Shown: positions 61,005-64,000 of the stretch, one piece after another
Layout: each line of letters starts with the position of its first letter
Numbering within the stretch: position 1 is the stretch's first letter
Source of the DNA: JAUWKC01 sp035527845
GTDB lineage: Bacteria > Planctomycetota > Phycisphaerae > Sedimentisphaerales > Anaerobacaceae
Assembly: GCA_035527845.1 (NCBI GenBank)
Contig: DATKZT010000031.1
Coordinates: 29,446-93,445, forward strand
Direction: 5' to 3'
DNA length: 64,000 nucleotides
The notes under the pieces: generated by a model
What the model was told of the DNA's origin: nothing
The model's database searches: none
What the model saw: only the letters and a program-made list of their open reading frames with translations
Made by a program: the position numbers and the translations under genes

Positions 61005-61559
61005 ATGAAAACTCTTCGACTTATTGGCTCGACGGCATTCGTGCTGGGGCTCTTCGTTGTGGTATTTGACGGCGTACCGTGGCACGTGATGGTTGCCGAT
61101 GACCCCGTCGTCCCATGGTGGCTGCGGATAGCCGTTTTCTGCCTTCTTGGCGGTTTCCTTGTGGTCCTGGTAACACTGGCCCTGGAACAATTGAAAATTA
61201 AGTCATCGGTTGAGGTGCCACCGGCCGCAGAGACCGACCGCAGTATCTTGCTGCTCAACTCCGACACAGTACCCGGCCGCCAGACCACCGAAATCCTTGG
61301 TCTTGTCCAGGGCCATACCGTATTTGCTATCTGGCTCGGAAAAGACCTCTCGGCCATAGTAAGACTCATCCTTGGTGGCGAATTGACTGAATACACTGAG
61401 ATGATGGGAAAGGCTCGGACAGCAGCTACTAATAGGATGGTCGCCCAGGCCCAACAAATGGGCGCAGATGCGGTAATCAATCTTCGATATATGACTACCA
61501 GCGTCATAGGCAGTGCCGCCGAACTTCTGGCCTACGGCACTGCCGTCAAGCTCGGCTGA
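61005..61559 (+). CDS. YbjQ-domain membrane protein
   Basis: The 184-residue protein has two N-terminal helices (about 5-28 and 43-63), then a YbjQ-type domain (about 80-184): SDTVPGRQTTEILGLVQGHT, ARTAATNRMVAQAQQMGADA and V-I-NLRYMTTSVIGSAAELLA. The family (PF01906) forms rings and is sometimes called heavy-metal-binding, without firm evidence. It is the third of the small gene run; AAGGAG lies 8 bases before the ATG. Confidence 0.8.
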   Translation: MKTLRLIGSTAFVLGLFVVVFDGVPWHVMVADDPVVPWWLRIAVFCLLGGFLVVLVTLALEQLKIKSSVEVPPAAETDRSILLLNSDTVPGRQTTEILGLVQGHTVFAIWLGKDLSAIVRLILGGELTEYTEMMGKARTAATNRMVAQAQQMGADAVINLRYMTTSVIGSAAELLAYGTAVKLG

Positions 61560-61623
61560 TAAACCACCCTGCAGCAGAATATTGACATGCTTTAAGATTG
61601 ATAAATCAACAGCCGCTTAAGTT

Positions 61624-62103
61624 CTATTGATTATTTTTACCTTCTTCGCGTCGCCGCTCGAAAAACTCTGACAGCAGCTTGCCGCACTCCTCCGCCAGAA
61701 CACCGGATGTAACTTCAACTCTGTGATTCAGCCGGTCGTCCTGAACAATGTTATACAGGCTTTTGCATGCCCCGGTCTTCGGGTCATCGCAGCCATATAC
61801 AAGCCTGTCAATCCTTGCCAGTACCAGCGCACCCGCGCACATGCAGCACGGCTCCAGCGTAACATACATCGTGCAGCCCTCCAGCCGCCAGTTCCCGACC
61901 TCCGCTGCCGCCGCCGTCAAAGCGATAATCTCCGCATGAGCCGTCGGGTCCTGCAATTGCTCTCTTTGATTGTATCCCTTTGCGATTATCCGCCCCTGAT
62001 AAACAATCACCGCGCCTATCGGAACATCACCGTTCTCCTCGGCTACCTGCGCCTCCTCTATCGCCGCACGCATATAACGCTCATCTTCTTTGGTGTTATC
62101 CAT
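61624..62103 (-). CDS. tadA: tRNA-specific adenosine deaminase (TadA)
   Basis: The 159-residue protein has the zinc deaminase signature: TAHAEIIALTAAA (H-A-E, about residues 53-55) and TLEPCCMCAGALVLARI (P-C-x-x-C, about 83-87). The C-terminal region with G-C-D-D-P-K-T-G-A and F-F-E-R-R fits TadA, which edits the wobble adenosine of tRNA-Arg(ACG) to inosine. A guanine deaminase or related enzyme is a less likely reading. Two tRNA genes lie just upstream on the same strand. Confidence 0.87.
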   Translation of the reverse strand: MDNTKEDERYMRAAIEEAQVAEENGDVPIGAVIVYQGRIIAKGYNQREQLQDPTAHAEIIALTAAAAEVGNWRLEGCTMYVTLEPCCMCAGALVLARIDRLVYGCDDPKTGACKSLYNIVQDDRLNHRVEVTSGVLAEECGKLLSEFFERRREEGKNNQ

Positions 62104-62124
62104 AACTCAAGTACCAATAAAAAA

Positions 62125-62197
62125 TACCCCCAAGGGGAATCGAACCCCTGTCACATGGATGAGAACCATGTATCCTAGGCCGCTAGACGATGGGGGC
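62125..62197 (-). tRNA. tRNA-Glu (anticodon CTC)
   Basis: Minus strand: GCCCCCA pairs with TGGGGGT (G1-U72), A discriminator. D arm TCGTCTAGCGGCCTAGGA, anticodon stem CATGG/CCATG with loop TTCTCAT giving CTC, T arm CAGGGGTTCGATTCCCCTT. Typical of tRNA-Glu. CCA is not encoded. Confidence 0.92.
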
Positions 62198-62210
62198 ATT
62201 CATACAAAAA

Positions 62211-62284
62211 TAGCGGCGGAAGGATTCGAACCTTCGACCCTGGGCTTATGAATCCCATGCTCTAACCAACTGAGCTACGCCGCC
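62211..62284 (-). tRNA. tRNA-Met (anticodon CAT)
   Basis: Minus strand: GGCGGCG pairs with CGCCGCT (G1-U72), A discriminator. The anticodon loop TTCATAA gives CAT; the stem TGGGA/GCCCA has one mismatch next to the loop. T arm TCGAAGGTTCGAATCCTTC. It could be elongator tRNA-Met; a lysidine-modified tRNA-Ile cannot be excluded from sequence alone. CCA is not encoded. Confidence 0.85.
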
Positions 62285-62472
62285 AATCCGAAAACAATGT
62301 ACAAAATCCCCACCGCTGTTGCAAGCAAATTAGCCCCAAATCCCCCTCTTGAATACTTCGCCCGCAATCTGCCCCGACAACACAAAATTGGTCTTCCCAA
62401 CAATTTATTTTGACATAACACCCTCTGAATACTTCCCTGCACCATAGCTCGTCTTACTAAAGTTTTTAATCG

Positions 62473-62501
62473 TTGACACATCTGCTCTATTATAATAAAC
62501 T
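62473..62501 (+). promoter_or_regulatory. promoter of ppdK
   Basis: TTGACA (62473-62478), a 17-base spacer and TAAACT (62496-62501), with TATAAT also overlapping just before. The leader to the ATG at 62618 is about 110 bases and includes a small hairpin (GAGAATCTTTGTTTCTC). Confidence 0.5.
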
Positions 62502-62617
62502 GAGAATCTTTGTTTCTCCGGCACAATCGCTATGAGACTGATGTAATTAACTCCCGTCAGTTAAAGGCTTGTAACATCTTTCGGAAAAAAGAGTTAGTTA
62601 AAAGGAGATTTTTAACA

Positions 62618-64000
62618 ATGGCAAAAAAGCATGTTTATTTCTTTGGTAACGGAAAGGCTGAAGGCAACAAAAATATGAAAGAACTTCTCGGCGGCAAGGG
62701 CGCAAATCTCGCCGAGATGACAAACCTCGGCGTACCCGTCCCTCCAGGATTCACTATCTCCACCAAAGTGTGCAGCGAATACTACAAATCCAGGGGTAAA
62801 TGGTCGCAGGGACTTAAAGAGGAAATCGAAACGAATCTGGCCAAGCTCGAAAAGGCAATGAATGCAAAACTCGGTGACCCCGAAAATCCCCTCTTGGTCA
62901 GTGTCAGAAGCGGTGCTGCTATCTCTATGCCCGGCATGATGAATACCGTTCTAAACCTCGGACTTAACGACACCGTTATCGAGGGCATCATTAAAAAAAC
63001 TGAAAATCCTCGGTTCGCCTACGATATTTACCGCCGCTTCATCGATATGTTCGGCGATGTCGTCATGGGCTGCGACCACGATTATTTCGAGCAGGTAATA
63101 CACGCCGCAAAGGTAAATGCCGGTGTCGAACTCGACAATGAACTCACCGCCGAACAGTTAAAACAAGTCGTGGAAAAATACAAGGCCGTCTACAAAAAAC
63201 ACGTCGGCAAAATGTTCCCCCAGGACGGCCTTACTCAGTTAAAACTCTCTATCAACGCCGTCTTTGGCTCATGGATGATTGATAGGGCCGTAAAGTACCG
63301 TAAGTTGTACAATATCACAGGCCTGCTCGGAACCGCCGTCAACGTCCAGGCCATGGTCTTCGGCAATATGGGTCAGGACTGCGGCACAGGCGTCTGCTTC
63401 ACCAGAAACCCAAGTACCGGAGAAAAGGAATTCTACGGTGAGTTCCTCATGAACGCACAGGGCGAAGATGTCGTCGCCGGAATCAGAACTCCTATCGAGC
63501 TGAAAAAACTGCAAAAGATAATGCCCCATGCATACAAACAGCTCACCAGACTCATGACCAGACTGGAAAAGCACTACCTCGATATGCAGGATATGGAATT
63601 CACCATCCAGCAGAGCAAACTCTATATCCTACAGACCAGAACAGGAAAAAGAACCGCCGAGGCCGCCATCAGAATCGCCGCCGATATGGTCAATGAAAGA
63701 ATTATCTCCAGAAGACTGGCCGTCACTCGCGTAACTCCCGAACAGCTCGACCGCCTCCTCCATCCTCACTTTGACCCAAATGCCAAAAGAGATGTCATCG
63801 CAACCGGCTTGCCCGCCTCGCCGGGCGCAGCTGTCGGACAGGTCGTCTTCGATGCCGACACCGCCGAAGACTGGAAAAAGAACGGAAAAAAGGTCATCCT
63901 TGTACGAATTGAGACCAGCCCTGAGGACATCGGTGGTATGGACGCTGCAGAAGGCATCCTGACCGCTCGAGGCGGGATGACCAGCCACGCTGCCGTCGTT
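62618..64000 (+). CDS. ppdK: pyruvate, phosphate dikinase (5' part)
   Basis: The first 461 codons are in the window; the gene runs past the right edge. AAAGGAG lies 10 bases before the ATG. The ATP-grasp N-terminal part shows LLGGKGANLAEMTNLGVPVP, SVRSGAAISMPGMMNTVLNL, FTRNPSTGEKEFYGEFLMNA and I-E-F-T-I-Q-Q-S-K-LYILQTRTGKRT. The window ends in the phosphohistidine region GGMTSHAAVV with its catalytic histidine. The enzyme interconverts pyruvate and phosphoenolpyruvate with ATP and phosphate, either in glycolysis by pyrophosphate or in gluconeogenesis. Confidence 0.95.
   Translation, partial: MAKKHVYFFGNGKAEGNKNMKELLGGKGANLAEMTNLGVPVPPGFTISTKVCSEYYKSRGKWSQGLKEEIETNLAKLEKAMNAKLGDPENPLLVSVRSGAAISMPGMMNTVLNLGLNDTVIEGIIKKTENPRFAYDIYRRFIDMFGDVVMGCDHDYFEQVIHAAKVNAGVELDNELTAEQLKQVVEKYKAVYKKHVGKMFPQDGLTQLKLSINAVFGSWMIDRAVKYRKLYNITGLLGTAVNVQAMVFGNMGQDCGTGVCFTRNPSTGEKEFYGEFLMNAQGEDVVAGIRTPIELKKLQKIMPHAYKQLTRLMTRLEKHYLDMQDMEFTIQQSKLYILQTRTGKRTAEAAIRIAADMVNERIISRRLAVTRVTPEQLDRLLHPHFDPNAKRDVIATGLPASPGAAVGQVVFDADTAEDWKKNGKKVILVRIETSPEDIGGMDAAEGILTARGGMTSHAAVV

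Overview
The window looks like a chromosomal piece of a planctomycete, most likely of the class Phycisphaerae (Sedimentisphaerales-like). This is inference. It rests on a short dockerin-like C-terminus of the V-D-F-A-D-F-A-L-F type, large secreted glycoside hydrolases, a signal peptidase I with big insertions, two fused membrane spermidine-synthase-like proteins, DUF6768-type and other small membrane proteins, and fairly GC-rich coding DNA. There is no rRNA, CRISPR array, transposase or prophage. All gene coordinates were read by eye. Several starts were moved to internal codons because of visible ribosome binding sites, signal peptides or promoters.

Layout. 0-3.5 kb: a small membrane protein and a secreted GH31 glycosidase. 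3.5-10 kb: SDR dehydrogenase, DUF2284 and Mth938-like genes; then, on the minus strand, a SpeE-like membrane protein, protein-L-isoaspartate methyltransferase and a GT2 glycosyltransferase. 10-17.5 kb: a tightly coupled AmmeMemoRadiSam operon (radical SAM enzyme, small twin-arginine peptide, MEMO1-AMMECR1 fusion) that runs by a four-base overlap into a 1314-residue fusion of SpeE-like, FMN-binding and NapH-like ferredoxin modules. 17.5-23 kb: DUF2905, a membrane phosphotransferase/sulfatase, DUF72, a PflX-type radical SAM protein and SixA. 23-29 kb: tRNA-Ser with a duplicated 3' end, a 1576-residue secreted protein with four PASTA repeats, and a small EF-Tu-domain-2-like protein. 29-34 kb: GH29 fucosidase convergent with a large two-part carbohydrate-active protein. 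34-38.5 kb: HNH nuclease, cold-shock protein, HU/IHF protein and signal peptidase I.

38.5-53.5 kb is the most unusual part. A four-gene cassette (Cys-rich secreted peptide, membrane-anchored periplasmic protein, C39 peptidase-rhodanese membrane fusion, MauE/DoxX-like redox membrane protein) is present twice in tandem on the minus strand; in the second copy the MauE gene is a 28-codon remnant. Each cassette is preceded by a long leader with a conserved promoter. The same leader occurs a third time in front of a TPR/HEAT-repeat membrane gene pair. Remnants of dockerin-type gene ends and a second GH31 gene (GH31, beta-helix, dockerin-like) lie in between. I propose that the cassettes make, process and disulfide-bond a secreted Cys-rich peptide, and that all three operons form one regulon. 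This is a hypothesis from gene content only.

53.5-64 kb is mostly housekeeping: gyrA, holA, a BrnT/BrnA toxin-antitoxin pair, DUF1848, a DUF6498-like membrane protein, tRNA-Ser, a three-gene small membrane protein run, tadA, tRNA-Glu, tRNA-Met, and the start of ppdK, which runs off the window. Several genes (HNH, brnT, sulfatase, DUF72) have a -10 box only 6-8 bases before the start codon, so leaderless mRNAs are probably common in this organism.
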